Notes: generated from the letters alone by a model not told the origin. A stretch of DNA of 64,000 nt from Pleurodeles waltl (GCF_031143425.1 NC_090443.1:1053816554-1053880553); one strand, 5' to 3'; counted from the stretch's first letter, positions 1 to 12,333 are shown. Numbers and translations: made by a program.

Positions 1-312
1 AAGTAGCAAGCTGAGAGCCAGTTTCAGCATTTACATGACTTTTCTAGGGGATTCTCTTTTCCCTGTTAGTAACAATACCACAATACCAGCCTCAGAATGA
101 GCAACAACCAAATCCGTTGATCAGACAGTACAAGGCAGAACCAGAGAAAAAGGCAGTGGATTCACCCACCAACCTTCTGCCTCCTCCAGTTCCTTTTCCC
201 CTGCATAACCTGGCAAGCAGACTTAGTTGACTTCCCCAAACACATTTGAAGTCTGTAGAAGGGTGGGTATCCTTCTTTCTCCCAGCCTGAAAAGCCATTA
301 CTTCAGACCAGT

Positions 313-835
313 GTGTTCTCCAAATCTGAGAAAGAGGCTACATCTAATTCTTCAGGATCCGCCCCATCCCTCCCCAGCTTTCCTTCCCCCAGACCACCTA
401 GCCATACTGCAAGAAGAGGTGGCAGAACTCCTACTGACAGGAACAGTGGAGTTAGTGCTGGATCAGAAAAAGAGTCAAGGGTGTTATACATGTTACTGGC
501 GCCCAAGAAGGACAGTGGTCTGTGTCTGATTTTGGACCTCAGAAATCTGGATTTCTACCTCCAGAAGGTAAAGTTCAAGATGCTGACCCTTGTTCCAGTG
601 TTGATGGCACTGGAACTTGGAGAGTGGATGGTGTCCTTCGCTCTCCATGATATGTACTTCCACATCTTTATCCTGCAGTCGCACTGAAAGTATTGGGCTT
701 TGTGGTGGGTTGTATGAACTACCAATTTGTGGGGCTCCATTGTCAGCACCTCAAGTTTTCATGAAGTTGATGGCAGTGGTTGTGGCCCACCTCAAAAGAC
801 TGGGCTCCCAATTTACCCATAGCTATGTGACTGGC
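313..835 (+). pseudogene. DIRS reverse transcriptase remnant
   Basis: The open stretch 313-687 contains PKKDSGLCLILDLRNLDFYL, followed by KMLTLVPVLMALELGEWM and then ALHDMYFHIFI. This matches the conserved start of DIRS/Gypsy-type reverse transcriptases: the PKKDG-LR--LDLR motif, then the first catalytic block, where the usual DLQDAYFHI is altered so that the first Asp is lost (ALHDMYFHI). A different frame continues with WALWWVV and the words for the following palm region to about 835, where CDWLIKA resembles the LDDWL block with its catalytic aspartates changed. The domain is frameshifted at about 685 and has lost catalytic residues, so it cannot be active. Assignment to DIRS rather than Gypsy rests on motif spelling and on the recombinase downstream. 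Confidence 0.8.
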
Positions 836-949
836 TGATTAAAGCTGGGTTGTCAGAGGTGGTATTGTGCCATTGGCAGCCAACATCGCTCCTGCAGTTC
901 AAATTGGACTTTTCGGTCAGTGAGCCCAAATGTCACCTGTGGCCCTCCC

Positions 950-1745
950 AATGAATCATATGGTCCATACTGGACACCATTGTGCTTGATGCCTTTACAC
1001 CTTTACTCCCTCTCAGAGGATTGCAGTCTTCAAGAAGATGGTTCCATCCATCCAACAAGGTGTTCATGTTCCATTCCTGATGGTCCTGAGATTTTTAGGT
1101 CTTCTAACTTCCGTCATTCTCCCAGTCATGTACACACATTGAAACTTAACGGCCATGCAGTGGTGCCTCCGCAGGCAGTAGCTACAGTACATTGTGATCT
1201 CCCCCAGCACTGCAGCGTAAGTGGTTTGGTGGGGGAAAGAGGCAAAACTGAGTTAAGGGATGCCCTTCACTCCCCCTCTGACCATACCTATGGTAGTGAC
1301 AGATACCTACTCCTCAGGATGAGAAGCTCACTTGAATGATCTGGAGATCAGAGGCCTCTGGCCTCTGGAAGAACAAGTTCTTCACATCAATCTGTTGAAA
1401 CTGCAGATGATTTGGCTGGGGCACGTGGCCTTCTTCCCCTCTATTTAAGGTCTGTCTATTCAGATCTTGAATGATAATGCAACAGCAGTGTGGTACATCA
1501 GTAACTAAGGAGGAGTAGGGTCTTTCCTACTTTTCCTTAAAGTGTTGAGACTGTAGTCTTTGGCACGTGTCAAGGGATCTGACTCTCTGCTAGTCACCTG
1601 ATGGCGTCTCTGAATGTCAGTGCCGACAGTCTCAGGCAGTGTTATTTTGCGATCAGGAGTGGTGCCTTCGACCACTGGGGCACTCCTCAGGTGGACTTGT
1701 ACGCCTCATTGAAAAATGCTCAATATCAATAGATCTGTGCACTCA
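950..1745 (+). pseudogene. DIRS RNase H region remnant
   Basis: Only the C-terminal hallmark is clear. At about 1670-1730 the + strand reads WGTPQVDLYASLKNAQYQ, which matches the conserved tail of the DIRS RNase H domain, where a 'GTPQVDLFA' phrase is typical. The preceding 700 bases give scattered fragments in several frames, including VDGVLRSP and the phrase DNAT-like text near 1475, separated by many stops. I cannot place the acidic active-site residues. Loss of frame is extensive, consistent with long neutral decay. Confidence 0.6.
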
Positions 1746-1970
1746 AGTATCTGTTGCAGGGTGGCTTGGGGGATACGTTTCAGTTAAGGTAGAACTTTCA
1801 GCTGCACTTCTTATTTCCATACATACCCTTGATCCCTCGGGTTTTGAAGAAGGTTCCCCAGGACCGGGTTAAGTCATTCTGATTGCTCCAGATTGGCCAA
1901 GGAGGGTGATGGTAAGCAAGTTGCAAACTCTTAGTTGCTGCTCATCCTTCACTTCCTTTTTTCCTTACTA

Positions 1971-2411
1971 GTTGGTGTTGCAAACCAGTGCTTTCCTGCC
2001 TAAAGTGATAACTCCCATTCACCTGGGACTGTCCATCGCCCTTCCCTCTCCCCCCCCCCCCTGCCTTATCCCACTAAGGAGGAGGAGCAGTTGCATAGGT
2101 TGGATTCTAGGTGGGCGATCACCTACTACCTGGACTGCACCAAGGACATACGACTGAATGACCAGCTCTTTGTTGGGTACTGTAGTGCCAGAAAAGTGAT
2201 GCAGGAGAGGGCCCTTTCAAAGTGGATCATGTTCTGTAACAAAGCTTGCTATGGTTTGGCCAGATCCACCACTTCTGCCCTTGCCAGAGGCGTCCCCATA
2301 GCAGACATCTGCCAGGCAGCAAAGTAGGTGTTCCGACACAGTTTTGCTAAACATTACTGCCTGGATTGCAAGGAACATAGGGACATCCACTTTGCAAGAT
2401 CCATCTTCTAA
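1971..2411 (+). pseudogene. DIRS tyrosine recombinase remnant
   Basis: The frame starting near 1985 reads SAFLPKV, the same block seen in the second DIRS copy as PSFIPKG. After a poly-C frame break at about 2048 the frame at 2091-2327 reads YYLDCTKDIRLNDQLFVGY, ALSKWIMFCNKACYGLA and ALARGVPIADICQAA, then FAKHYCLD after an in-frame TAG. This is the catalytic half of the DIRS tyrosine recombinase, which cuts and rejoins DNA to integrate the circular cDNA. The segment that should hold the RAHSTR-like active site is shortened: CYGLARSTTSALARG joins across it. The copy is therefore inactive, with a frameshift, a stop and an active-site deletion. Confidence 0.75.
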
Positions 2412-2433
2412 GATTTCCTTGTATAATCATCCA

Positions 2434-2880
2434 TTAACCCTCCTTAGGGGCAGATAATGCTCTGGAATCCATTCTACAAGTGAGGAATCTGCAAGTAAAA
2501 GTAGCCATCAGAAAAAATAGTTACTTACCTGCTGTAACGATCTTTCTGGTGGATAATCCATCTACCTGCAGATTCCCCACTGACCCACCTGCCTCCCCAT
2601 TTGGTGGATGTGTTATAGGGAAAGTAAATAAGCTCCCAAACTCTGTTTTGGTACTGTAATTAGTCTTCTATTTCAGTCCATCGATTTGCCTTGAAGGCTG
2701 AGAAAAAATGGATGGAAACTCAAGTCGTTATACCAGGGTAGGTGCTCTATGTCTCCGTGACATCATCTAACCCCACCACTGCTGTCAATACAAAGCCAGC
2801 ACCCCCTATTAGCGTCATGAGAGCATTGAAGTGTCATGATTCAGTCTGACGCCAGTGGTTATTTTACAGATGAGGAATCG
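2434..2880 (+). repeat. DIRS 3' non-coding terminal region
   Basis: This AT/TC-rich stretch follows the recombinase remnant. It holds AGTTACTTACCTGCTGTAAC at about 2519 and ATCTACCTGCAGATTCCCC at about 2561, words I associate with the terminal repeats of newt DIRS elements. A short inverted echo, GAGGAATCGCAGGCAGATAG, occurs at 2873-2892. The exact end of the element is uncertain. Confidence 0.5.
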
Positions 2881-2892
2881 CAGGCAGATAGA

Positions 2893-3309
2893 GTAATCAC
2901 CAAAATGATTGTTTAAAAACAATAAACAAGAAGTGAAATTATCAACTTCCATGAAACCTTATCCATCATTCAAAACAATCATGTGAAGAGAAGATTTGAT
3001 TTATACAAAATAACATCAATATATTCAAGCAGACTTGATTATCATGTTGCAGTGAATAATAACATGAAAATAAATTTTATATTTCTGCATTTTTATCTAA
3101 TAACTAACGTATATAATTAAAACAGGAGAATACCTCAAAGGAAAAAATAATATTTATTATATCAAGACTGCTCGGATGTTAGGCCACAAGAGGGAAGCGC
3201 AGACAGTGCAAGGACTTTGTCAATTTCAGTGGGAGCGAGGACAGAAGCAGAGAGCACCCTGTGACCCTGGAGGTCAGGGAGATGTGGCGCAACCCACCAA
3301 CAAGATGAA
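2893..3309. other. Unassigned AT-rich spacer
   Basis: An AT-rich stretch with many short A-runs and no open frame or motif I can name. It lies between the DIRS end and a MITE. Confidence 0.5.
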
Positions 3310-3479
3310 GGGCCTCATTTAGAACTTGGCGGATAGAATCCTCTGTGACAAACGTGACAGATATCCCGTCCTCCGTATTACGAAGGCCACAGGATAAAAC
3401 AGGATCATAATACGGCAGACGGAATATCTGTCATGTTTATGACAGAGCCTTCCCCTCTGCCAAGTTCTAAATCAGGCCC
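3310..3479. mobile_element. 170-bp MITE, Harbinger-like (GGGCCTCATTTAGA family)
   Basis: The ends are imperfect inverted repeats: GGGCCTCATTTAGAACTTGG at the left and CCAAGTTCTAAATCAGGCCC at the right. The bases on either side are GAA (3307-3309) and GAA (3480-3482), a 3-bp duplication of the size made by PIF/Harbinger elements, although that family usually prefers TWA. Internal sequence is also partly palindromic around ATACGGC/CGTATTACG. A sister copy of the same length sits at 53970-54139. There is no coding capacity, so movement would need a transposase from elsewhere. Confidence 0.8.
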
Positions 3480-4079
3480 GAAGTCCTGCCACCTCATCAG
3501 AGGAGGAGCCGACATGGAAGGAGCAGCTCTGCCTTATGCTGAGCACTTTTGCACTCCCAAGGAGGCTTGCTGTCCCTGTCATGTCCTAGGAAGGATTGCG
3601 ACTCATTCAGGTGGGTCCTGGAGAGTGGACGGATGTAAAGTAGGGGGCGGGTGGGTTGCGCTCCAACCTTGGTGCAAAGAAGAACACGCATTTGCAAGGT
3701 CTTGCACTTGCTTGAGTTAGAACTATTGGCATTGTAAATTCATAACTGGACTCTTCTTGAAACATAAATCGGTCAACCCTGGCTCATAATTTCATCTTTT
3801 CCTGCCATATATTTCCAGAGGCCCTCCATATAACTAAAGCACTTCTATTTACCTTCTTCCTCTATCTGCAGCCAAAAATGAAAATGTTGCCATTTAGCAT
3901 CCTAGTTTAAATCTGCTACCTTAATTCCAATAGAATACCACTTTCACCCCCCATCAGAGTTGCTGGCTAATGCAATTCCCAAAACAAATCACAAGACAGC
4001 CACAGAGGAGAAATAAACTAGAAGGGTCATCCATGCATATCAAGAGTGTTCAAACAGTCATAGTGCAATACGGATGTTA
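3480..4079. other. Unassigned spacer
   Basis: No homology, array or convincing ORF seen. A small frame overlapping the MITE (3433-3720) is fully explained by the palindrome and a GC-rich flank. Confidence 0.5.
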
Positions 4080-5345
4080 GGTTGGCCCTTAATCATGGTC
4101 ATAACTGTAATAAGGAAACATATACAATTACCATATAAACCTTTATCAGAAATAAACTTTTGGCATTAGACCGTAATGCTCAAAACAACCCCTAGAGGAC
4201 ACCATAACAAAAATATCATTTGTAAAAAAAAAACATTGTCATGTAACCATATTGTTAGCCTATAGAGGGCATAACCCATTAAAAAAACTGTAAAAAGTAA
4301 GGCAGTGTAACCATATACTTAACCACTCTAGGGCATTTATAGGGCTAGTAGGCCTACAGCAATGATATTACAAACAAGGCCTTTAAAAAAAAAACCTCTC
4401 CCAGTTGTTAATACAAACGTTCTAGCAATGGAAAAGCTTAAAAAAGGTACTGAATTATGGGAGGGGTTATTATGGCGGGTCCTCACTAACCTAGTGTGGG
4501 GACCCAGAGATGCTGTAGACAGAAAGAGCACTTTGAACGTGGTCCCATTTTCCTAGGACCGCCACAGGCTGAGTTATGAGTTAAAATGTCTTGTAAAAGT
4601 AATGCCCTGCTAAGCATTATGGGGCAAATTTTCATGCCACGAATAATATGGTATGTTGACTGCAATGCTGAGAACAGTCCCTTGAGAACACCACAATAAA
4701 AATAGCATTTGGAAAAAACATGGTCATGTAACCACACAGTCAGCCCTTAGAGAGCATAACCACATGAAAAAATGGGAAAAGGTAATGCAGTGTAACCATA
4801 TAGGTAGCCCCTAGAAAACATAGTACATTACACATTTGCAAGGCTAGAAAGTCCATTGCAGTGATATTATAAACAAGGCCCATAAAACATAACTTCTCCC
4901 AGCTGTGAAACAAAAGTTCCAACCATGAGAGAGCTTAAAAAGATAATGAATGGTGGTAAGAGTTATTATTTTGGAGTCCTCACTAACATAGTGTGGGGAC
5001 CTAGCAATGTAGACAGAAAAAGCACATTGTAGTCAATGTTTTGAAGGATGACCCATTGTCTATGTCCACCATTGGATGAGTTATGAGCAAAAGTATTTTG
5101 TAAATGTAATGCCCTGCAAAACATTATGGGGCAAGTTTCTGTGCCACAAATATTTTAGTACGTTGATATGACTGTAATGCTTAGAACAGCCCCCAGCGGA
5201 CACCAAAACCGAGCATAGCATTTGTAAGAAACCTGGTCAATGCAACTAGTCCCGATGTCCTAGGACTATCACAGGCTCAGTTATGAGCAAAAATGTTTAG
5301 TAAATTAATGGCCTGCAAAGCATTATGGGGCTAGTTTCCCGAGTG
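4080..5345. repeat. Degenerate ~500-bp tandem repeat, about 2.5 copies
   Basis: Several anchors recur at roughly constant spacing. GTAATGCT/GCAATGCT followed by A-AACA-CCC occurs near 4172, 4662 and 5173. GTCATGTAACCA occurs near 4239 and 4725. GTCCTCACTAAC and a following GTGTGGGGACC occur near 4481 and 4976. CATTATGGGGC occurs near 4614, 5122 and 5321. The third unit is shortened by about 300 bases. The array is AT-rich with no conserved frame. It may be a fragment of a larger satellite or the internal duplication of an unknown element. Confidence 0.75.
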
Positions 5346-8300
5346 CAGTCAATATTTTTTGGCTCTCCCACTGTGCCGGGAGAGCCACTTTCGCTCAGAG
5401 GATTTCTATTTTACATAAAGCATTTATCAATTTCAAGTGGTTTAGGGGGAGAGCCACAAGCAATGATTCTGATTAGGTAACTGTGAACAATGTGACCAGC
5501 GCTCCAATGCCGCCGATCAAGTTCACAATGTTGTGCCTGTTTGTGTTGTGAGTGCCATGCATGAAGGGGAGGGACACAAAAATAGTTTGCCCACGCTAAG
5601 GTATATCGGCAATCGTGCGGTAATCCATGTAACAGGAGCAGTCTGCAAGGTGTGACAAAAACAGCCTCAAGGTGGGGCACACGTAAAGCATTTACCGATT
5701 ACATAAAGTGATTTTTGAAAGGCAAGCCCAGGAACGAATGAAAGTGATGGGTGTCAAATGGGCGTGGCTAAAAGCCAACAATACTTACAACAGGTCGAAG
5801 CGCTTGCTAAGAAGGGCAAAGAGGAAACAGAATGCGCCAACATGGCATGAAAGCCTACTAAAAGGAAGACTCACAACTCTTAACCCTGATCTGATTAATT
5901 AAAAGTGATGGGGTATTTGTTTCTTTTTTGTGTGCTCCTTTGTAGAAATGAGAAGAACACAATGAGGAGCATACTTTACTAGTTTGGGTCAGCAAGTGAA
6001 AATGAACCCAATTAAAAGGTGGGGGTCAAACATTTTGTTGACTGAAAAGGGAGAAAAATAATAATATACCTAAAAAGTAAGAAACAGAAAGGGCAGAATT
6101 GAAAGAAGAGATGGGAATGTAAAAAACAAAAACCCTTGCTTACTTTAGAGGAATGGTGGTCAAATAGACGGCGTAGAAGTTGCACAGGGGAGCTGCAACC
6201 ACGAAAAAAGAGAAGAAAAGAGAAGCATTAGAAGGTGAAAACTGCAGAAAGCTAAACCTTTCGGACTCAGGCTTGATTTATAGATTAGCAGCTAGTACTC
6301 CAGCTGCCAGGGTGGCGGGAAGGCAGTACCTCTGCCATCCAGAAGGACTACCACCCATCAGATTTAGAGATGACCGCTGGCCCATTTAGCATTACCTAAC
6401 TTCAGGCGCACATCTCAGTCTCCCTACCTTCCTCTACAGTAGATACTGACTGACGTCGAATAGTACCTGTCCACCCAGCCTGGCTCAACCGTTCTAGGAC
6501 CTCTCCTTGCGTCACAAGCCCCTCAGTTCATTAGTACCTGCCCACTTGGATCCTTGTGCCTAGTGACATCCAGACACTGCCCTGGCCTCCGTCATCACTG
6601 GCAGTGCCGGACTGGCAGTATTGGCCATCAGGCGTTTTCCCGGGAGGCTGGAAGGGTGGGGGCAGTTTTGCTGCGGTGGGGGCAATCTTGCGCTGGCACA
6701 CCACCTGCCCCTCAACCCCCTGCCCGCCACCCCATCCCCAGCCCAGGGGCAACTCCGCCCAAACATCCAGGGCTGCTCCGCGTTCCCGGTCCGGCCCTGA
6801 TCACTGGCACTGCCTGACCTCATCGGTGTATCTTAGCAATTTACACATCCATTACCTAGGTGCCCACCCAAAACACACCTACGGAATCGCAGGGTTTCAC
6901 CCCTGGCTCACCACATTCAAATCAAGCTAAGGAACTGTCATTTTCCGTGCTCCTTACATTGCCTCTTGATCTGTTCTGGACAAAGTTGACTTACATCCAG
7001 TGGCCACTTCAGGATAGTTACCACATAACCCAAAGGTAATTTCCGCTTGGGTGGGCTTACTTGCCCAAGACGCTCTCTTTTTGGCGACCACCCAGACATC
7101 TTGCCATCAGGCCTAGCGATCCCAGACCGCACGAGATGAGCAGACAGGGGGACCTTCTCATCCTTCTTCCCCACAGACCACAAATTACACCGGTTAGAGA
7201 CATGTGGCTTATGACATGGAAATCCCTTTAGATTCCCAAAGTCCACCCAGTTACGGTGAGTTATGCGTAGTTTCTCTCCCCCTTCAGTTACTCTGCTCTT
7301 CAAACCTCTCACACAAGGTGCAGGTCCCAAACATTCTCTAATCAGACCCTGTTTCTAATTAGTGTACGCTGCAGTACCACAGACAGTCTCACCCTTTCCT
7401 CCCTTTAGAGGCCAACAATACCCAATTACACGTTCTTATTTCTCATGTTTAGGTCCCTTGAAACCAGTGTAATCATTCGTCTTAAAGATTTGCATAGCCT
7501 TGTGTCTGCTGGTCACATCCTCTGCCTACAGCGTGTTGCAGCAATGCCACTCAAGCTTTGGGGCCCTCTCATTTCTAACCCCTACCCTCCTGCACCCCCA
7601 AGCTACATGGGACTTACTGTACCTGACACCACAGGCGCTGGAAGTAGGGGGACGATAGGCGCTGCAGCACCCCCAAAATAACCAGGCTGGAGTTCAGAGG
7701 CTGAATGAGTGATAAAGATGCTTTTAACTTTTGTGTTTATCTTTTCACATTTGCTGTGCCTTCAAGGTCAATGCTACTTATTTTGAAACTGGTGTTTGCG
7801 TTTATTTCTCTGACTGCAAAGTGAGAGGGTGTTTTTAAAGTTACCTAGATGGCAATCCTACTGGTTACAGGAAGTGAAAGGAACTATTGTAGGGAGTGAG
7901 TTTCTGCTAACACAACAATATTTAAATTCCTGTAAATTAACTATTTACTTATTTCAAAATATATCTTCAGTTCGGAAAGAAAAAATGAGGCCCATTTTTT
8001 GTAGTTTTAAAGTGTGATGAAAGAAAAGATTTTAATAGGATAAAAACATTCCACGCTACTTCACTTGGTGACGTGCAAATGATAGATATTTGCTGAAACC
8101 CGTATACCACACTTTCTTTGTGCGAGTATGGTGTTACCTGTAAAACTGCATGCCTACGGAAATTTAGTGCCATTTCAGCGGAAAATCTGCTGTCTGTAAA
8201 TGACAGTGGCTGCCTCACCCGAGCTCTAAAATCCAACTCCAGCTACGTACCACACCCTTTCCATGGTCTTGTTGCATGAGCCTGGTACATTTCCTGCAAT

Positions 8301-8770
8301 TGTTTTTTGTGTGGCACCTAGATTTTTCACAATCCCTACGACTTCACCTATATATCATTATTGACAGCACACCCACTCGGGAAGCTTTCCAGCCCAGCTC
8401 CTCTCACAGAAGAAGCCCCTGAGAATCAGCCCCACATTCAGCTGATAACCAGTCTCACTGTTCACTCCTCCAGCCTTTCGTCTGACCCGTCCTAATCTTA
8501 ATCTAGTTTATATAGAGGCGTTTGCATTCAGTGGCTGCTGCTCTTCGTGCAGGAAGTGCTCCCACTTTTAAACTTTGTTTCACTGTTCTAATTGTAGATA
8601 TATATACATATATATGTATGTATTTACAGCTCAGAGGGTGAAACACGTGTTGGCTGAACCTACGGCAAACTCAACAAAGGCTTCTGAAGAACAAAAGAAG
8701 CACCTTTACGCAACACATACAATTATTGATGACTATTGTGCTCACATCAAATTACACTTTTTAACATTAC
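5346..8770. other. Long unassigned region
   Basis: No gene or named repeat recognised in these 3.4 kb. Composition changes along it: AT-rich to about 6200, GC/C-rich at 6400-6800, then mixed. The longest open frame (6938-7330, - strand, 130 codons) has no recognisable motif and no partner. A short alternating ATATACATATATATGTATG run occurs at about 8598-8620. Near 5390, TTTCGCTCAGAGGATTT begins a stretch that looks like an old interspersed repeat I cannot name. Confidence 0.45.
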
Positions 8771-9341
8771 GGCCCTCCTTATGACACTGGCGGCAAATCC
8801 CGCTTACCGCCGCGCTGACGGCTGCCAACATACTGCCATGGTGGCAGATATCTGTCCTCCATATTATGACACACACACACACCAATCCGACAGAATACTG
8901 CCACACACACAAATCCACCAGCCCGAAGGTCAGTGCTAAAGTGTCGGCACCAACACCCATACCATTACACCTACAAAACAACGCCCACCACATTATGACA
9001 CAAGAATCACCACGGCGGACATTCAATGGTAAACCATTGGCGGTACATACCACCATCAGAATGGGCACCCACAAACAAAACAACACCATATTGGCCAATA
9101 CTAAAGACACACACCTGACATTCATACACCCACCACACCCACACACCAACACCACCATAAAACACACACCCACAGTACCCACAACCCTTTGCCAACACCA
9201 AAAGACTGCAAGTTAGCCACCGACATCACAGAGACAACCACACACACACCACTGACACCCATACATCCCTCATGCACCCCAAATCACACACCCCACCACA
9301 TCACCCAACATACTCTCACCAACAAACAACATACAACACCC
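8771..9341. repeat. Harbinger left terminal and subterminal region, ACACC-rich
   Basis: After the terminal inverted repeat, GGCGGCAAATCCCGC and GCCGCGCTGACGGC give the GC-rich subterminal palindromes typical of these elements. From about 8868 the strand becomes strongly CA/CAC-rich with few G, up to the Myb start codon at 9342. This could be the promoter and 5' leader of the Myb-like gene. The reverse strand has an open frame of 146 codons here only because the composition avoids stops. Confidence 0.6.
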
Positions 9342-9600
9342 ATGGCAGCACAAAGACATCCCCGTTTCACTGAGGAGGAGTTAAGGGTCATGGTGGAGGA
9401 AATTGTCAGGGTAGAGCCATAGCTGTTTGGAGCACAGGTACAGCAGATATCCATTGAAAGGAAGATGGAGCTATGGCGGAGAATCGTGGACAAGGTAAAC
9501 ACCGTGGGACAGCACCTAAGAACAAGGGACGACATCAGGAAGATTGGCATTACTGCATCCTAAGGGACTCGCTGGAGTAGCCGGAGGATTGGACACTGGT
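9342..9600 (+). pseudogene. Harbinger Myb/SANT-like DNA-binding protein, N-terminal exon
   Basis: From ATG 9342 the frame reads MAAQRHPRFTEEELRVMVEE, then after an in-frame TAG at 9420-9422 continues LFGAQ, KMELWRRIVDKVNTVGQ and RTRDDIRKI. Phenylalanine/tryptophan spacing and the acidic start are those of the Myb/SANT trihelix found in the accessory protein of Harbinger transposons, which binds the transposon and carries the transposase into the nucleus. The frame is lost at about 9560. CTGGTAAGC at 9597-9605 resembles a splice donor, which would link this exon to the C-terminal region starting near 14523. It is inactive because of the TAG and because a solo LTR sits 50 bp downstream. Confidence 0.75.
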
Positions 9601-9651
9601 AAGCAACATGTACTACCTATCACCCCTTCATACCTGCATGCCATCTCACCC

Positions 9652-12328
9652 TGTAGGAAGGGGGCTCTGTATACTATCTCAAAATGAGAGATAGTGTGCA
9701 CAGAGTCCAAGGGTTCCCCTTAGAGGTTGATAGTGGCAAAATTAGATAAGACTAATGCTCTATTTTGTGGTAGTGTGGTCCAGCAGTAGGCTTATCAGAG
9801 GGTAGTGTTAAGCATTTGTTGTACACACGCGGGCAATAAATGAGGAACACACACTCAAAGACTTAACTCCAGGCCAATAGTTTTTATATAGAAAAATATA
9901 TTTTCTTAATTTATTTTAGAACCACAAGATTCAAGATTTGAGGTAAGTACCTAAAATGCAAGGTACTTCACACAGGTAAGTATAGAACTTTGATTTCAAA
10001 CAGTAGTACACACAGTTTTGGTTAAAATGGCAATAAGCTATTTTAAAAGTGGTCAAGGTGCAAAGATCAAAAGTTCCTGGGGGAGGTAAGTTTGATTAGG
10101 TTTCTCAGGTAAGTAAAGCACTTACACAGTCAGTCTCCTGGGCATAGGCAGCCCACCATTGGGGGTTCAAGGCAACCCCAAAGCCACAGCACCAGCAACA
10201 CAGGGTCGGTCAGGTGCAGAGGTCAAAGGAGGGCCCAAAACACATAGGTGCCTATGAAGAACAGGGGTGCTCCGGTCCTAGTCTGCTTACAGGTAAGTAC
10301 CTGCGTCCTCGGGGAGCAGACCAGGGTTTTTTTGTAGAGCACTGGGGGGACACACACAAGCCCACAAAACACACCCTCAGCAGCACAGGGGCAGCCGGGT
10401 GCAGTAGGCAAAGTAGGCGTCAGGTTTGCTATTCAAAACAATGGAGGGACCCGGGGGTCACTTAGGCGATGCAGGCAGGGCACAGGGGCTTCTCGGGCCA
10501 GCCACTGACTGGGCTAGGATGAGGGCCGCCTGCTGGTCACTCCTGCACTGGTGGGTGGTTCCTCTAGGTCATGGGGGCTGCGGGTGCAGTGCTTGGTCCA
10601 GGCATCAGGATCCTCGTTATCAGGCAGTCGCGGTCAGGGGGAGCCTCTGGATCCTCTCTGCAAGTGTCGCTGTGGGGGTTTAGGGGGGTCAGGTCAGGGT
10701 ACCCACGTCATCGTAGTTGCCTAGGAGTCCTCTCCACGGTGTTGGTTCTCCTGAACTCGAGCCGGGGGCATCGGATGCAGAGTGTGAAGTCTCACGCTTC
10801 CGGCGGGAAGAGAGAGTTCTCTGAAAGTTGCTTTAAAGTTGCAAAGTTGTTGCAGTTTTTGAACAGTGCTAGTGTTCTCAGGAGTTTCTTGGTCCTTCAG
10901 GTTCAGTGTTCGGGTTCTGAGTCCTCAGAGGTCGCTGGTCCCTGTCGGATGCATCGCTGTGCAGGTTCCTTAAGTTTGGAGACAGGCCGGTAGGGCTGGG
11001 GCCAAGTCAGCTGTTGTCTCCGTCGTCTCAGCGGGGCTTTCAGGTCAGCAGTCCTTCTTCTTGTTGTAGGTTGCAGGAATCTGATTTACTGGGTTCAGGT
11101 CGCCCCTAAATACTAAATTTAGGGTTGTGTTTAGGTCTGGGGGGCAGTAGCCAATGGTTACTGTCCTTGAGGTTGGCTACACCCTCTTTGTGCCTCCTCC
11201 CTGAGGGGAGGGGAGCACATCCCTAATCCTATTGGGGGAATCCTCCAATCGTAAGATGGAGGATTTATAAAGGGAGGGGTCACCTCAGCTCAGGGCCCCT
11301 TAGGGGCTGTCCTGACTGGTGGGTTACTCCTCCTTGTTTACTTCACTATCTCCTCCAGCCTTGCTGCCAAAAGTGGGGCCAGTGGCCGGAGGGGCGGGCA
11401 TCTCCACTAGCTGGGATGCCCTGGGGTGCTGTAACAAAAGGCATGAGCCTTTGAGGCTCACCGCCAGGTGTTACAGTTCCTGCAGGGGGAGGTGAGAAGC
11501 ACCTCCACCCATTAGAGGCTTTGTTCCTGGCCACAGAGTGACTAAGGCACTCACCCCATGTGTCCAGAAACTCGCCTGGTTGTGGCAGGCTGGCAGAAAC
11601 GGGTGAGCCTAACACTAGGAGTTGGAGTGGTATTCAGGGGGCATCTCTAAGATGCCCTCTGGGTGTATTTTACAATAAATCCCACACTTGCAGCAGTGTG
11701 CATTTATTGTGCTGTGAGGTTTGATACCAAACTTCCCAGATTTCAGTGTTACCATTATGGAGCTGTGGAGTTCGTAATTGACAGACTCCTAGACCATATA
11801 CTCTTTATGGCTACCCTGCACTCACAATGTCAAAGGTTTTGCTTAGACACTGGAAGGGCAAAGTGCTGATGCACTGATGCCCTCACCTGTGGTATAGGGC
11901 ACCCTGCCTTAGGGCTGTAAGGCCCGCTAGACGGGTGACTTACCTATGCCACAGGCAGTGAGAGGTGGGCATGGCACCCTGAGGGGAGTGCCATGTCGAC
12001 TTAGTCATTTTCTCCTCACCAGCACACACAAGCTGTGAGGCAGTGTGTACATGCTGAGTGAGTGGTCCCCAGGGTGGCATATGACATGCTGCAGCCCTTA
12101 GAGACCTTCCCTGGCCACAGGGCCCTAGGTACCAGGGGTACCCTTTACAAGGGACTTATCTGCGTGCCAGGGCTATGCCAAATTGTGGGAACAAGGGTAC
12201 TGTTTAGGGAAAGAACACTGGTGCTGGGGCCTAATTAGCAGGGTCCCAGCACACTTTTAATCATAACTGGCATCAACAAAAGGCAAAAAGTCAGGGAGTA
12301 ACCATACCAAGGAAGGCATTTCCTTACA
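9652..12328 (-). mobile_element. Solo LTR of family B (Gypsy-type), inverted
   Basis: It begins TGTAGGAAGGGGGCTCTG and ends CATTTCCTTACA, the inverse of the LTRs at 29123-31795 and 35217-37768. Both flanks are CACCC (9647-9651 and 12329-12333), a perfect 5-bp target duplication. The duplication and TG...CA ends show integrase-mediated insertion followed by LTR-LTR recombination. No long frame is shared with the other two copies, so the LTR is taken as non-coding. It lies within the Harbinger element and is therefore younger than it. Confidence 0.92.
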
Positions 12329-12333
12329 CACCC

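Larger units (their letters stand above)
1..2880 (+). mobile_element. DIRS-type retrotransposon, decayed copy 1 (5' end outside window)
   Basis: The translated fragments follow DIRS order: reverse transcriptase (about 310-835), RNase H (about 950-1745), tyrosine recombinase (about 1971-2411), then a non-coding end. The end, 2434-2880, contains CTACCTGCAGATTCC, which I associate with newt DIRS termini. DIRS elements integrate with a tyrosine recombinase and so leave no target duplication; none is visible. All domains carry stops and frame changes, so this is a dead copy. The upstream gag-like part lies outside the window or has decayed beyond recognition in the first 300 bases. The right boundary is approximate. 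Confidence 0.75.

Noticed and set aside
8742..9182. 146-codon frame on the - strand rich in Gly/Cys/Val
   Set aside because: It is the complement of the CA-rich Harbinger subterminal region and has no motif.
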